A stretch of 6,050 nt of DNA from an uncultured Bacilli bacterium (GTDB lineage Bacteria > Bacillota_I > Bacilli_A > RF39 > UBA660), in contig CALVUW010000071.1 of the NCBI GenBank assembly GCA_944363695.1, forward strand, positions 1 through 6,050, given 5' to 3'. Position numbers and translations under genes: made by a program. Under the pieces are notes generated by a model. It was not told the DNA's origin. It did not search any database and saw nothing but the letters and a program-made list of their open reading frames with translations. The first letter of the stretch is position 1, and every line of letters starts with the position of its first letter. Positions 5,732-6,050 of the stretch are shown piece by piece.

Positions 5732-6050
5732 CTATTCTTCGATTACTTGAATATTGGCATGAAAATGACTAGTCCTATCGACGATGAAATTACTTTGCAT
5801 GCCCCAAATACGAAGAGAATAATCTTCTTCACTATTAGCTTCCAAGACATCAGATAGTAACACACCATCGGTAATTTCTCCTAGTACATAAGAAATGGGT
5901 GCTTGATGATCTTTACGCAGACTAACTTTTAACAATTCACGGGGAATCTGCCGATCCACACACCCGCAAGCAACCATCGCTTTTTGATCTTCTGCTAATA
6001 CAATTTTATACTGTACCGCTTGATTAGTATTATTTTTAATGGTGAATGTG
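5732..6050 (-). CDS. C-terminal part of a probable extracellular beta-rich protein (5' end outside window)
   Basis: The last 105 residues of an open frame that continues past the right edge; the first complete codon is at 6049. An internal ATG at 5977 has no ribosome binding site, and coding-like sequence continues before it (TFTIKNNTNQAVQYKIVLAE), so it is not the start. The alternating polar/hydrophobic pattern (FTIKNNT, YKIVL, LLKVSLRKD, YSLRIW, HFHANIQVIEE) suggests a beta sandwich. The layout 'F-x-I-x-NNT ... Y-x-I ... Y-x-LR-x-W ... I-x-V' recalls Ig-like or TasA/camelysin-type surface domains; this is inference from pattern, not a firm family match. There is a C-G-C pair at visible residues 28-30. 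No signal peptide can be judged because the N-terminus is missing. It is followed after 10 nt by the prepilin-like gene, so both may belong to one surface or secretion cassette. The stop is TAG. Confidence 0.75.
   Translation of the reverse strand, partial: TFTIKNNTNQAVQYKIVLAEDQKAMVACGCVDRQIPRELLKVSLRKDHQAPISYVLGEITDGVLLSDVLEANSEEDYSLRIWGMQSNFIVDRTSHFHANIQVIEE

Noticed and set aside
5732..5977. Treating the ATG at 5977 as the start of a complete 81-residue gene
   Set aside because: The frame stays open to the window edge with coding-like beta-strand sequence before it, and there is no ribosome binding site near the ATG.

Overview
The window is an AT-rich chromosomal segment with every gene on the minus strand. 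Reading 3' to 5' in window coordinates (the direction of transcription), it holds the end of an unrecognised, probably exported protein (running off the right edge), a 60-residue prepilin-like membrane peptide, a heat-shock control region, and then hrcA, grpE, dnaK and pepF. The gene order hrcA-grpE-dnaK, a DnaK of 605 residues without the NBD insertion of Gram-negative DnaKs, strong AGGAGG-type ribosome binding sites and HrcA/CIRCE control all point to a low-GC Firmicute. The prepilin-like peptide with a 'GFAITSILY' start suggests one of the uncultured Bacilli/Mollicutes-related gut lineages (the RF39 or Erysipelotrichales area); this lineage guess is inference only. Every Trp codon I checked is TGG and no gene needs TGA to be read through, so the standard code fits. 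None of the six stop codons is TGA (TAG, TAA, TAA, TAG, TAA, TAG).

Heat-shock block (81-5488). A near-consensus housekeeping promoter (TTGACA, 17 bp, TACAAT) lies between two CIRCE-type HrcA operators. One covers the -35 box and the other covers the expected transcription start. From it run hrcA (repressor), grpE (nucleotide exchange factor) and dnaK (Hsp70). hrcA and grpE are 6 nt apart and grpE and dnaK overlap by 8 nt, so this is one tightly coupled transcript: HrcA represses its own operon, and DnaK/GrpE deal with unfolded protein. dnaJ, the usual next gene, is not next; pepF (oligoendopeptidase F) follows dnaK after a 67-nt gap that holds an 11-bp hairpin. Positions 1-80, downstream of pepF, show no supportable gene or clear terminator.

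Upstream pair (5539-6050). A predicted beta-rich extracellular domain (5'-truncated by the window) and the small prepilin-like peptide are separated by 10 nt, and the ribosome binding site of the second overlaps the stop codon of the first. An AT-rich hairpin at 5510-5533 probably ends this transcript before the heat-shock promoter. The pair is the least familiar part of the window. The other points that deserve attention are the cysteine-rich N-terminal tail on GrpE, the doubled operator, and pepF in the position of dnaJ.
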